Shown here: one piece after another, positions 7,436-17,100 of the stretch
Position numbering within the stretch: position 1 is the stretch's first letter
How the letters are laid out: each line of letters begins with the position of its first letter
Assembly: GCF_001571775.1 (NCBI RefSeq)
Contig: NZ_LRVM01000001.1
Coordinates: 670,542-734,541, forward strand
Origin: Anaerotignum neopropionicum
GTDB lineage: Bacteria > Bacillota > Clostridia > Lachnospirales > Anaerotignaceae
Direction: 5' to 3'
Length of the DNA: 64,000 bases
Made by a program: the position numbers and the translations under genes
The notes under the pieces: model-generated
Seen by the model: only the letters and a program-made list of their open reading frames with translations
Told to the model about the DNA's origin: nothing
Database searches by the model: none

Positions 7436-8665
7436 TTATGCTGTGGGAATGCGATCTTTACTTTGGCCGTTGTGGCGAATTTCTGTCCAGCTTTTTGTTT
7501 CCTGAAATAGGCTGATCACCTGCAAGGGAATCCAGGAGGCCATAAAAATGGGAAACAATAAAATTGCGGCTCGCATTTTCTTTGGAATTTTCCCATTTTC
7601 ATCATGCAAGGTAAGTATTGCAGCCACAAAGCACATTATGACATAATAAAATACGAAGTAAAGCCCCATAACTTGCATGAAATTAAATATTCCTTCTTTA
7701 CCGTCAAGGATTGCCGCCAAAAGGGTAAGACTTAGGGGAAAGACGGACAAGGCTTGGGCGAAGGCCCCTATGAGAAACATGGAAAAATCTGCGGCATAGG
7801 CTCTGTTTGGCCTATGAAGCCGCTTAACTAAATTTTTCAAATGCAGCTTCCCTACCTGCATAATGCCGCTGCACCAACGGCGGCGCTGTAATAAGGAAAC
7901 CCGAAAGGAAGTGGGCTGTTCGTCATAGGTGATAGCCTGGGGAACCCACCAAACACGTTCCCCCAAAAGGGCGCACTGCGCAGAAAATTCCGCATCCTCA
8001 GCAATGGTTGAGGTATTCCAGCCGCCTAGGCGGTTCAAAACATCCTTATCTACTGCAAACCCTGTACCTACCAGCTTTGCGGAAAGACCACAGACGCCTC
8101 TTGCCTTATTGAAAAACAGATGAAAAAGGTTAAAATAAATATGATAGCAGCCGGAAACCCAAGAATCCTGGGCATTGCTTGCAAGTTGCCGTCCCTTTGC
8201 AACCTTTGCGCCTGCATGAAAGGCATCATTCATTTTTAAAAGAAAGTTGGGGTCTACAATGTTATCGGAATCAAAAACACAAAAAGCATCATAACCTTTT
8301 TTCTGTAATTGTATCATTGCCTGATGCAAGGCATCCCCTTTGCACGTTACTGAAAAGGGACAGTTGATAATCTCGGCACCGTGGGCTTTTGCGGCTTTCT
8401 CTGTATTGTCAGTACAATTATTGGGGATGACAAATACATCAAACAATTCAATGGGATAGTTTTGCTTTTGTACGCTTTTAATGAAGCTGCCAATTACCCT
8501 TTCCTCATTTCTGGCGGCAGTGATGACTGCAAATCGTCGCATTTTTTTTGCAGAAGGATAAGGTATTTCTTTTTTTAAAGCAAAACAGGCAATGCCTCCA
8601 AAATATAAGCTAATCAGTTTCAACAGTGCTCCAAGGATCACTGCGGCCCATAATAATTCGTCCAC
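7436..8665 (-). CDS. Membrane glycosyltransferase, family 2
   Basis: About 409 residues. An N-terminal membrane helix is followed by a GT-A domain with VITAARNEERVI, CVFDSDN (metal-binding DSD), AEDAEF (catalytic Asp region) and QRRRWCSG, the Q-x-x-R-W motif of processive polysaccharide synthases. Two to three membrane helices follow (about 300-375). It resembles poly-GlcNAc and hyaluronan-type synthases, so it probably extends a surface glycan or glycolipid; the sugar cannot be read from the sequence. The GTG at 8665 is chosen because AAAGGTGG lies 8 bases before it. A GTG at 8677 sits within that ribosome site. No pga, ica or deacetylase partner is nearby. Confidence 0.8.
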   Translation of the reverse strand: MDELLWAAVILGALLKLISLYFGGIACFALKKEIPYPSAKKMRRFAVITAARNEERVIGSFIKSVQKQNYPIELFDVFVIPNNCTDNTEKAAKAHGAEIINCPFSVTCKGDALHQAMIQLQKKGYDAFCVFDSDNIVDPNFLLKMNDAFHAGAKVAKGRQLASNAQDSWVSGCYHIYFNLFHLFFNKARGVCGLSAKLVGTGFAVDKDVLNRLGGWNTSTIAEDAEFSAQCALLGERVWWVPQAITYDEQPTSFRVSLLQRRRWCSGIMQVGKLHLKNLVKRLHRPNRAYAADFSMFLIGAFAQALSVFPLSLTLLAAILDGKEGIFNFMQVMGLYFVFYYVIMCFVAAILTLHDENGKIPKKMRAAILLFPIFMASWIPLQVISLFQETKSWTEIRHNGQSKDRIPTA

Positions 8666-8862
8666 TTTTAGAACCACCTTTCAGAAATTACAATTTTTTT
8701 ATTGTCTTCACCAAATATAGGGTATATATTTTAAGAAGAACTTAACAAAAATCTTAATAAAATCTAAACAACTGAATCTTAAAGGAAAATTAATTTTTTT
8801 CATGCTGGATTCTTAAGGGCAGTTTTATACAATGAATTTACAGAATGACGGAGGTGTAATGC

Positions 8863-9561
8863 ATGTACAATATTTTAATTTGTGATGATGAGAAGGACAT
8901 CGTTTCTGCGTTATCAATTTATCTTTCCACCGAGAATTATAAAATTTTTACTGCAAATACGGGAAGAGAGGCCTTGCAGGTAGTGGAAAATAATGATATT
9001 CATTTGATTTTAATGGATATTATGATGCCCCAAATGGACGGCATTTCGGCTACGGCAAAGCTTCGTGAGTCCTCCAATATCCCGATTATTTTATTGACCG
9101 CAAAAAGTGAGGACAGCGATAAAATTCTTGGCTTGAATATCGGTGCAGACGATTATATTACCAAACCCTTTAACCCCATTGAGGTGATGGCGCGGGTGCG
9201 CTCTCAGCTAAGACGATATACCTCCTTGGGCGGCATGGCAAAAAAAGCGTCCCATCTGGTGATCGGCGGCATTGACTTGGACGATGAAGCCAAAACGGTT
9301 ACCATTGATGGAGAACCTGTTTCCTTAACCCCTAGCGAATATAATATTTTAAAGCTTCTTATGGAAAATCCCGGACGTGTTTTCTCATCCACACAGATTT
9401 ATGAGCAAATTTGGAATGAAGATGCTTATGGCTCAGGCAGTGTTGTTGCGGTACACATTCGTCATCTGCGAGAAAAAATTGAAATCAATCCCTCGGAACC
9501 CCGCTATTTAAAGGTGGTTTGGGGGCTTGGCTACAAAATGGAAAAGGAGGCAAAGGAATGA
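8863..9561 (+). CDS. OmpR/PhoB-family response regulator
   Basis: A 232-residue regulator. The receiver domain has the acidic pair CDDE near residues 7-10, phospho-acceptor Asp52 in LMDIMMP, and conserved Thr and Lys in LLTAKS and TKPF. The C-terminal winged-helix domain has LTPSEYNILKLLMENPGRVF and HIRHLREKIE. GGAGG lies 8 bases before the ATG. The stop overlaps the start of the kinase gene by four bases (ATGA), so the two are translationally coupled. The upstream gap (8666-8862) has several CTTAA motifs (8731-8814), possible binding sites for autoregulation. Confidence 0.93.
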   Translation: MYNILICDDEKDIVSALSIYLSTENYKIFTANTGREALQVVENNDIHLILMDIMMPQMDGISATAKLRESSNIPIILLTAKSEDSDKILGLNIGADDYITKPFNPIEVMARVRSQLRRYTSLGGMAKKASHLVIGGIDLDDEAKTVTIDGEPVSLTPSEYNILKLLMENPGRVFSSTQIYEQIWNEDAYGSGSVVAVHIRHLREKIEINPSEPRYLKVVWGLGYKMEKEAKE

Positions 9562-11522
9562 CAAAGGTCACCCACAATCTTGGGTTTAAAGTGCTGGCCT
9601 TATTTCTTGCGGTTATTTCTGCCGTTTTGAGTTTTATTAGCGTATCCGCAGTTGTTGTGGGCGGGGAAAGCGGTTTTTACAGCGGAAAGCCCCTTTCCTA
9701 TTACGAAACGCCTTGGTGCAAATGGATTACCAATCAGTATGTGGATCGGGTAATGGGTATGTATCAATATAATCCTGATGACCTGGAAGATTGGGTGGAA
9801 AACACCAATTTTGGATATGTAATTATAGACTCCGGCGGAGAAAAGGTTGGGGAAGGAAATGTTTCAGAAACAGCTGTTTTAGCGCAGAGCATCCCCTTTC
9901 CTGTTTATGAAACGTATACCGTGAGTGAAGGCTGGATTTCCTACGATGCGCCCTTGGAGCTTCAGCTGCGGGCATATATAAAAAATCCATTAACCGCCTA
10001 TGATGATTATTTTTTGACGTATAGACTTTACGAATTAGCCCATGAGTTTCGAATGTGGCTGCTTCTTTTGGCGCTGGGAAGTGTATTGACGTTTTTTGCT
10101 TCCATCATTTACTTGCTTTGCGCTGCTGGACATAGGGGAAATACCGAGGAAATTACGCCAAACCTTCAGGATCGTATCCCGTTGGAAATTTATTTTGGCT
10201 TACTCATGATGCTGGCTGTAGTTCCTATAATGGGATTACAGGTGATTTATCCCTTTGATCACTTTAGGGACATAATCCTTTTATTCGGCGTCCTTGTTTA
10301 CACAGCCGTATTGGGCATAGCAGCCTTGATGACCATTGCAACAAGGCTGAAAATGGGGAAATGGTGGAGAAACTCTATTACTTATTGGTTTTTTCGTATT
10401 GGATGGAAATTTGTGGTGGGAATTTTTGTGACCATAAGGGATACAATTACTGCCCTGCCTATGACGTGGAAATATGCAGTGACATGGTTTATGCTTTCTT
10501 TATTTTACTTTGCAAATTCCCATAACAGTGGGGGGGTTTTTTTGGTAAATTGCATTATAATGGTTTTGGTGCTCTCTGTTGCAAGCCAGCTGCAAAATCT
10601 AAAAAAAGCGGGGGAGCAATTGGCCAATGGTAATTTGGATTACAAGGTGGATACCTCAAAGATGTTTCGTGTTTTTCGCAGACACGGAAACAATTTGAAC
10701 AGCCTGTCCAAGGGTGCCGCCATTGCCATGGAGCAGAAAATGAAAAGCGAGCGGTTAAAAACGGAGTTAATTACCAATGTTTCCCATGATATTAAAACGC
10801 CGTTAACCTCAATTATTAATTATGTTGACTTGCTTAAAAAAGAAGAGCAGACAGGAAAAGCACAAGAATACCTGGAGGTTTTAGACCGTCAGTCCAGAAG
10901 ACTGAAAAAGCTTACGGAGGATTTGGTTGAGGCCTCCAAAGCATCTACGGGAAATATCTCCACCCATTTGGTGCCAACGGATCTTTGCGAATTGGTGCAT
11001 CAAGGTGTGGCAGAGTATGAGGAAAAGCTGGAGCAAGCAAATCTTGAGGTGGTTGTTAGCGCGGCAGAGCCTGTTTTTGGCATGGTAGATGGAAATTTAA
11101 CATGGCGTATATTAAGCAACCTTTTGAGCAATGCGTGTAAATATTCCCAAATAGGCACAAGGGTTTATGTGGAAATTTCTAAAAAAGGAAACGCTGCTGT
11201 AATTTCTATGAAGAATACCTCCAGAGATCAGCTGAATATTGCCCCTGATGAGTTGATGGAGCGCTTTGTACGAGGAGACAGCTCCCGTTCCACAGAGGGC
11301 AGTGGGCTTGGACTGAACATTGCCCGCAGTTTGGTTGAGCTGCAAAAGGGGAGATTTACCATTTCCATTGAGGGAGATTTATTTAAAGCCTATGTGCAAT
11401 GTCCTTTAGCAAAGGCGCCGGCGCCACCGCCACCGCCGGTACAAGAGGAAAACACAAAAGTGCCGGAGGAACACCCAAAAGCGAAGGAAACAAAAGAAGA
11501 TAAATTAGAAGAGAATAAATAA
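9558..11522 (+). CDS. Sensor histidine kinase partner of the OmpR-type regulator
   Basis: A 654-residue membrane kinase. There is an N-terminal helix (about 8-30), an extracellular region of about 140 residues, then several helices (about 160-355). A HAMP-like linker leads to the HisKA domain with NVSHDIKTPLTS (His at about 410). The HATPase domain has SNLLSNACKYS (N box) and GSGLGLNIARSLVELQKG (G boxes). The C-terminus is an unusual proline run (PAPPPPPV) followed by a charged KETKEDK tail. Layout resembles clostridial kinases for cell-envelope stress, but the signal is unknown. The frame also opens upstream at 9519, but ATG 9558 has GGAGG at 9546-9550 and gives the ATGA overlap. Confidence 0.92.
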   Translation: MTKVTHNLGFKVLALFLAVISAVLSFISVSAVVVGGESGFYSGKPLSYYETPWCKWITNQYVDRVMGMYQYNPDDLEDWVENTNFGYVIIDSGGEKVGEGNVSETAVLAQSIPFPVYETYTVSEGWISYDAPLELQLRAYIKNPLTAYDDYFLTYRLYELAHEFRMWLLLLALGSVLTFFASIIYLLCAAGHRGNTEEITPNLQDRIPLEIYFGLLMMLAVVPIMGLQVIYPFDHFRDIILLFGVLVYTAVLGIAALMTIATRLKMGKWWRNSITYWFFRIGWKFVVGIFVTIRDTITALPMTWKYAVTWFMLSLFYFANSHNSGGVFLVNCIIMVLVLSVASQLQNLKKAGEQLANGNLDYKVDTSKMFRVFRRHGNNLNSLSKGAAIAMEQKMKSERLKTELITNVSHDIKTPLTSIINYVDLLKKEEQTGKAQEYLEVLDRQSRRLKKLTEDLVEASKASTGNISTHLVPTDLCELVHQGVAEYEEKLEQANLEVVVSAAEPVFGMVDGNLTWRILSNLLSNACKYSQIGTRVYVEISKKGNAAVISMKNTSRDQLNIAPDELMERFVRGDSSRSTEGSGLGLNIARSLVELQKGRFTISIEGDLFKAYVQCPLAKAPAPPPPPVQEENTKVPEEHPKAKETKEDKLEENK

Positions 11523-11530
11523 GCCAAAAA

Positions 11531-11571
11531 ATGCCCGCCTTGCAGAAATCATGAAAGACGGGCATTTTTTT
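11531..11571 (+). terminator. Intrinsic terminator after the two-component operon
   Basis: ATGCCCGCCTT pairs with AAAGACGGGCAT, followed by seven T. Confidence 0.85.
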
Positions 11572-11711
11572 GTGGGGAAAAAGCAAAGCAAAGGAAGGTT
11601 GCGTTGGAAAATCAAAAAAGCAAATTGTATTTGTCCCTATGAATTTTGGTGAATTTTACGCCCAAGGGGCATAAACTGGTATAAAAGCAGTGGGAAGGGG
11701 CTGGGGAATTC

Positions 11712-11978
11712 ATGCGATGGGAGAGATTTTCGTGCCTAAGGGAAAAAGAGGTTATCAATATTTGTGATGGAAAGCGGTTGGGCTTTGTTTGTGATCTAGA
11801 ATTTGATTCATGTACAGGGAAGATTTGCACATTAATAATTCCGGAAGATGGTGCGAAGTGGAATTTTTTTTGCAAAGAGCGGTTATATTTCGTACCATGG
11901 CGATGTATAAAGCGCATTGGGGACGATATTATTCTAGTAGAGGTGGATGCTGTGGAGGTTTTGATCGCCGAAGAATGA
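11712..11978 (+). CDS. YlmC/YmxH-family PRC-barrel protein
   Basis: An 88-residue PRC-barrel protein. SCLREKEVINICDGKRLGF followed by DLEFD is the YlmC/YmxH signature, and FVPWRCIKRIGDDIILV closes the barrel. The family is widespread in spore-forming Firmicutes and is linked to sporulation by expression in Bacillus; its molecular role is unknown. It lies between the two-component operon and nrdR in the same direction. A consensus promoter separates it from nrdR. Confidence 0.8.
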   Translation: MRWERFSCLREKEVINICDGKRLGFVCDLEFDSCTGKICTLIIPEDGAKWNFFCKERLYFVPWRCIKRIGDDIILVEVDAVEVLIAEE

Positions 11979-11982
11979 ATTC

Positions 11983-12011
11983 TTGACCGATGGGTGATTC
12001 TTGCGTATAAT
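11983..12011 (+). promoter_or_regulatory. Predicted sigma-A promoter for nrdR
   Basis: TTGACC (11983-11988), 17 bases, TATAAT (12006-12011). Confidence 0.7.
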
Positions 12012-12058
12012 TATAGATAATTGGTAAGAATTCAGACAAAGGGGGATACCATTTTGAA

Positions 12059-12520
12059 ATGTCCTTTTGCAACTATGCAGATACAAAGGTAATTGATTCT
12101 AGGGCGCAGGATGACAACGCAGTTATTCGTCGCCGTCGGCTTTGCGAAAGCTGTGGAAAGCGTTTTACCACCTACGAAAGAATAGATAGGATTCCCATTA
12201 CTGTAATTAAGCGGGATGGAACGCGGGAGATTTTTGACAAGACGAAGGTGATCGGCGGTATCATGAAATCTTGCAATAAGCGTCCTGTTACCGCAAAGCA
12301 AATTGAAGAGTTGGTTGATGATGTGGAGAATACACTCATTGGCGGCGGGGAACGGGAAGTGGACAGCAAGGTGATTGGCAACATGGTGATGGATCGCTTA
12401 AAAGAGCTGGATGAAGTTGCTTATGTTCGTTTTGCATCCGTTTATCGTCAGTTTAAGGATATTAATACATTTGTGGATGAGCTTCAAAAAATGCTCAGCG
12501 AAAAGCGGGGTATACTTTAA
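12059..12520 (+). CDS. nrdR: Transcriptional repressor NrdR, with apparent one-base deletion at codon 5
   Basis: NrdR represses ribonucleotide reductase genes using a zinc ribbon and an ATP-cone. Visible are CNYADTKVIDSR, RRRRLCESCGKRFTTYER and an ATP-cone with VIKRDGTREIF. The open frame from ATG 12059 starts MSFCNYAD, so it lacks the first Cys of the zinc ribbon. The ribosome site AAAGGGGG instead points to TTG 12054, which reads MKCPF and then goes out of frame. One more T in the TTTT run at 12065-12068 would restore the family-typical MKCPFCNYAD. This is either a real frameshift or a homopolymer sequencing error. As written, the zinc finger would be damaged unless the run is miscalled. 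Confidence 0.9.
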   Translation: MSFCNYADTKVIDSRAQDDNAVIRRRRLCESCGKRFTTYERIDRIPITVIKRDGTREIFDKTKVIGGIMKSCNKRPVTAKQIEELVDDVENTLIGGGEREVDSKVIGNMVMDRLKELDEVAYVRFASVYRQFKDINTFVDELQKMLSEKRGIL

Positions 12521-12544
12521 AAGTATTTTATTTTACATCAAAAA

Positions 12545-12580
12545 AGTCCCTTTGGGTGTTTGCTCAAAGGGCTCTTTTTT
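12545..12580 (+). terminator. Intrinsic terminator after nrdR
   Basis: AGTCCCTTTG pairs with CAAAGGGCT, followed by a run of six T. Confidence 0.75.
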
Positions 12581-12604
12581 GTACAGTATTTGTGGAGGTT
12601 TCCC

Positions 12605-12877
12605 ATGGGACAAAAGGTAAAGGCGTTGTTTGCCTGGACAAAAAACGGAGAGAATACGGCAAGGCTTTTTGGCGAAAAATACAAAACGGCAGGTGTTGAG
12701 GTTACGTTATATGGCGAAGCCACAAAAGAGGGGCTGATTTTTTTGGGCGAAACACGAAGCGCCACCCATGTGCTGTATTTTTTAGACCATGAAAGGGTGT
12801 TATTGGTGAGCCTTGCCGATGAAATGGGTGGCTTTCATGTGGAGATTACCGTGGGGGATTTAGTGTTGCCCACATGA
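12605..12877 (+). CDS. Small hypothetical protein (90 aa)
   Basis: The family is not recognised. The protein is mixed alpha/beta with no membrane helix and no Cys. Its middle has YFLDHERVLLVSLADEMGGF and it ends in a hydrophobic VGDLVLPT. ATG 12605 is chosen because GGAGG lies 6 bases upstream. A longer frame from 12560 runs back into the nrdR terminator and is unlikely. Codon use is like the neighbours, so the gene is probably real. It starts just after the nrdR terminator and may have its own promoter. Confidence 0.55.
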   Translation: MGQKVKALFAWTKNGENTARLFGEKYKTAGVEVTLYGEATKEGLIFLGETRSATHVLYFLDHERVLLVSLADEMGGFHVEITVGDLVLPT

Positions 12878-13012
12878 GCTTGTTTTGATATTTCCCGACT
12901 TTTGTATGAATAAGAAAGAAAAAAGTATTAATAAAGACAGGCAATATTTTACAAAATACCTCATAAGATAAAAATGTAAGCAAAACATATTTACTTAAGG
13001 AGGTATTATTGT

Positions 13013-13216
13013 ATGAGTGGTTTTGGTTTTGGTTGTGGTGGTAGTGACAGTTCTTGCTTGTGGATTATTATTTTGTTATGCTGCTGCGGTGGCGGCCTTG
13101 GCGGCATTGGCGGCGGTAGTGGATGCGGAAATGACAACTCCTGCTTATGGATTCTGATCTTATTGTGCTGCTGTGGCGGTTGGGGCAATCAGATTGGAAG
13201 CGGTGGCTGCTGCTAA
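13013..13216 (+). CDS. Small Gly/Cys-rich protein with internal duplication
   Basis: A 67-residue protein made of two similar units: SSCLWIIILLCCCGGG and NSCLWILILLCCCGGW, each after a short Gly-rich polar segment. It ends SGGCC. Clostridial proteins of this look are often labelled chorion-class high-cysteine proteins, and some are thought to be spore-surface or membrane-associated. Neither role is proven. The ribosome site (AAGGAGG about 8 bases upstream) is excellent, so it is likely well expressed. The upstream gap holds CATAAGATA (12962-12970), which fits the CATAnnnTA form of a sigma-K -10, but no matching -35 was found. The two units are also alike at DNA level, so this is a recent duplication. 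Confidence 0.65.
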   Translation: MSGFGFGCGGSDSSCLWIIILLCCCGGGLGGIGGGSGCGNDNSCLWILILLCCCGGWGNQIGSGGCC

Positions 13217-13425
13217 TTTGTCGCACGAAAAAGGGCTTTTTCTTTAAAAGGCCGAAATGCGGTTTGCAATGGTTCGTTTTGTGACCGAAAGGTTGTAAAA
13301 AGAAGGTTTTCTTTGTTTTTTTGGAAAAGAAATTGTTTTGTATAAGGAAAACCTCTAGTATGGTTGGACTTTTAAAAGGAGTTTGGCAAAAAGTGTTTTT
13401 ACTTGGTGTAGTGATTACACCGCCG

Positions 13426-13459
13426 GGCTTCCCGATTTTTGGGGAAGCCTTTCTTTTTT
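13426..13459 (+). terminator. Intrinsic terminator in the gap after the Gly/Cys-rich gene
   Basis: GGCTTCCC (13426-13433) pairs with GGGAAGCC (13442-13449), followed by a T-rich run. A second small hairpin GGTGTA/TACACC lies just before it. The rest of the 327-base gap (13217-13543) holds one more weak hairpin near 13232-13251 and no supported gene. Confidence 0.8.
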
Positions 13460-13543
13460 TGCGGACGAAATAGAAGGCATCTTTGGCCATATTCCTTTAC
13501 AATAGAGGAGTAAGAAAGCCTATTGTTGAAGGGAGTTTTCGCC

Positions 13544-14125
13544 GTGCTAGAGGAAAGACTAAAAAAAGATGAACGCTGCAAGGTGCTAATCGAATATTCA
13601 AAGACTTATTTTTTAGACAGAGCATATCAATTGGAAAACCGTTTTTATAGTGATTATTATGTGCAGTGTACGCAAAGCACTGCCGCAGATGCATATGAAA
13701 ACTTTTTGGAAACAGCCATGGAGCATAATTATTTTAAAAATAAGCTTCAGCGTTTGGATGAAACAGCAATGCTGCGCTTTTTTAAGCTTGCGGCAATCCA
13801 TCATACAATCAGGATGGTGAGAAGGCGAAAAAAGAGTCTGTCATGGGAGGATATGAAGGACAACTTGTTTCAGGTATATGACTTAACGAAGAATGAGAAG
13901 GAAATGGCGGATATTTTGCAAAGATGCGCCTTTCTTTATCAATCGGGTTTTCAGGATTTATTTATAAAAACAACGGCAAGGTATATTTTTGGTGATAAGG
14001 AGCTTTCCGCATTTTCATTCGCTTTCATCGGGAATTTCTGGTATAATTCCTATAGTAGCTTTATGGGCTCGTTTACCGGATATGTTCCTTTTCATGTTCG
14101 TATGGAGCGGGCCATGGGGGAATGA
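13544..14125 (+). CDS. Hypothetical protein (193 aa) upstream of addA
   Basis: The family is not recognised. It is a mostly helical soluble protein rich in aromatic residues (KTYFLDRAYQLENRFYSDYY; later GNFWYNSYSSFMGSF), with a basic patch VRRRKKSLSWEDM in the middle. The GTG at 13544 is chosen because AAGGGAG is 8 bases upstream; a TTG at 13523 has no ribosome site. It ends 20 bases before addA in the same direction, so the two are probably co-transcribed. It sits where addB is normally found but has no AddB motifs and is far too short. Confidence 0.6.
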   Translation: MLEERLKKDERCKVLIEYSKTYFLDRAYQLENRFYSDYYVQCTQSTAADAYENFLETAMEHNYFKNKLQRLDETAMLRFFKLAAIHHTIRMVRRRKKSLSWEDMKDNLFQVYDLTKNEKEMADILQRCAFLYQSGFQDLFIKTTARYIFGDKELSAFSFAFIGNFWYNSYSSFMGSFTGYVPFHVRMERAMGE

Positions 14126-14145
14126 GTTTTGGAGGATGATGGCCC

Positions 14146-17100
14146 ATGGGGGAAAGCAGATGGACAAAAGAGCAATTACAGGCAATTGAGGCAAGGGGTT
14201 GTGACCTTTTGGTTTCGGCGGCTGCCGGCAGCGGTAAGACGGCGGTATTGGTTGAGCGTATTATTAGACGCATTACAACGGATGCTCCACCTATGGATAT
14301 TGACCGCTTATTGGTTGTGACCTTTACAAAGGCGGCTGCATCTGAAATGAGCCAGAGAATTGGGGCGGCCATTGCAAAAAAGCTGGAAAAGGAGCCGCAA
14401 AATTTGCATTTGCAAAATCAGCTTACATTGCTTGCCCGTGCGGATATTAAAACCATACATGCCTTTTGTTTGCAAACCATTCGGGAGTATTATCATCTTT
14501 TGGACATTGACCCTGCTGTAAGAACCGGCGATCCAGGTGAGGTGAAGCTGTTACAGCAAGAGGTTTTAGAGGATTATTTTGAGGAGCTTTATCAAAAAGC
14601 GGATGAAGTTTTCTTTCGATTGCTGGAAACTTTTGGGGAGGAGACGAAGGACAGCAGGCTGAAGGAGTTAATATTGCAGCTTTACAATTTTGCCCAAGGC
14701 TATCCTGACCCCGTGGGTTTATTGGAGGAAATGGCGGAGCAATTTGCGCTGGAGGATGGCGCCACGGTGGATTCTTGCAGATGGATTGACATTATACGGG
14801 AGGGCATCCGAGGAAATGTTTCCTTTGCAAGGGATTTATTGGAAAGGGCAATGAAGGTTGCCGCCGCAACCACTGGGTTTGAGGCTTATTTGGAATGCAT
14901 GGAAAAGGAAGCCGAAGGGCTGGAGGGACTGGAGGAGTCATTGGAATACGGTTATGCCCAGTGGCACATGGCCTTTATTCAAACGGAATTTCAAAGACTG
15001 CCAAGCTACCGTGGAGAGGAAAAGGAAGTGGCAGAGGAAATCAAGACTTTGCGTAACGAGGCAAAAGAGGTGCGCAATAAGCTGGGGGAAACCTATTTCT
15101 CCTTTGGACAGGAGATGCAAAATGAGTTGATTTGCTCCTTATATCCTGTGGCAAAGGGTTTGGCACAGTTGGTTTCGGGGTTTCTTTGTCGTTTTCAAGA
15201 AGCAAAAAAGGAAAAGCTCATGATCGATTTTCATGATTATGAGCATTTTTGCTTGCAAATTTTAGTGGAAAAGGGAAGCACCGTGCATCACGTCATTCCT
15301 ACAGGTGCGGCAGAGGAAGTTCAAAAGCGGTACGATGAAATTATGATTGACGAATATCAGGACAGCAATATGGTGCAAGAAATGATACTAGCTGCTGTTT
15401 CCGGAGAGAGCAAGGGGAAGAATAACCGTTTTATGGTTGGGGATGTGAAGCAGAGCATTTATCGGTTTCGTTTGGCAATGCCTCAGCTTTTTAATGGAAA
15501 ATATCAGGCCTATCCTTTGGAGGAAGGCGGAAAATGCAGAAAAATTATACTTTCTAAAAATTTTAGAAGTCGAAAAAATGTATTGGATGGGGCAAATTTT
15601 TTATTTCGTCAGCTAATGTCCTTGGAATTTGGTGATGTAGATTATAATGACGAAGCGGCATTGTATCCGGGGGCTGTTTTTCCCGATACCCAAGCCCTTC
15701 ATGGGGGCGCCAACGAGGTGCTTTTGGTGGAAAGCCAGAGCGTTTTGGAGGAGGATGACATGGAGGAATTGGAGGAGTTAAACCGCCGCCAGCTGGAAGC
15801 CATGGCAATTGCCAATAAAATTAAGGAAATGATGGCTGAAGGGTTTTGCGTGGTGGATCAGGAACGGGGCAGTTATCGTCCTTTGGAATATAGGGATATT
15901 GCAATTTTGTTGCGCAGTATGAAAAACTGGGGGACTGTGCTTGATGATGTTTTTGGACAGGCAGGCCTTCCTTATTATGCGGAAACGGCGGAAGGGTATT
16001 ATGATGTGCCTGAGGTGGATACGGTTTTAAATCTCCTGCGGCTTTTGGATAATCCAAGGCAGGACATTCCTTTGATTTCTGTGCTCCATTCTCCCTTGTA
16101 TAGCCTTTCAGCAGATGATTTGATGCAGATGCGCCTAAATGGTGGAAATGGGCTGTTTTTCGACTGCATTGAGGGATATTTGAAGCAAGGAGAGGACTTG
16201 AAATTAAAGGAAAAGCTTCAAGCTTTTATGGAGGATTTGACAAAATGGCGGCAAAAGGTGAAGGAATTGACCCTTCATGAGCTTTTGCGCTATCTCTATG
16301 AAGAAAGTGGCTATTATGATTATGTGGGAATGACCGCAGGTGGCAGCTTGCGGCAGGCAAACCTTAGGCTGCTATTGGAAAAGGCGGAGCAGTTTGAAAA
16401 GGGGAGCCATAAGGGGTTGTTTTTCTTTGTCCGCTATGTGGAGGATATGAAAACAGCGGAAGCGGAGTCTGCATCGGCAAAGCTGCAAAGCGAGGGGGAA
16501 AATCTGGTGCGGGTGATGACCATTCATAAGAGCAAGGGATTGGAATTTCCCGTTGTTTTTGTTGCGGATTGTGGGAAGCAATTCAATGAAATGGATGCAC
16601 GGGCAACGGTGCTTACCCATCAGGAGTGGGGCTTTGGCATGGATTATAAGGATTTGGAGAGAAGGGCGGTATACCGCACCTTATCAAAAACGGCTTTGGC
16701 AGAGGTCATTCGCTTGGAAAATTTATCCGAGGAGCTGAGGGTGCTTTATGTTGCCTTAACGAGAGCCAAGGAAAAGCTGATTTTAACGGGAGCGGTAAAG
16801 GACTTGGAAAAAGCTGTGAAAAAATGGGCAGGCGTGGCTGAGGGCAGGGAAAGTCGACTATCGGTGTTTCGCTTGCGGCGGTGCAAGCGCTATTTGGATT
16901 GGGTAATGCCGGCATTGCTGCGCCATCCTCATGGGAAGGGGCTTTGTGAGAAATATGAAATACCCCGGGAAGCAGAAATTTTCCCCGAAGAACCCTCCCC
17001 ATGGATATTTACCTTAAAAGACAGAGGGGATATACTGCTACGATTAGCGGAGGAAAAGGCGGAGGCAGAGGAACAGGAAAATTATTTTGCCCAATGGAAC

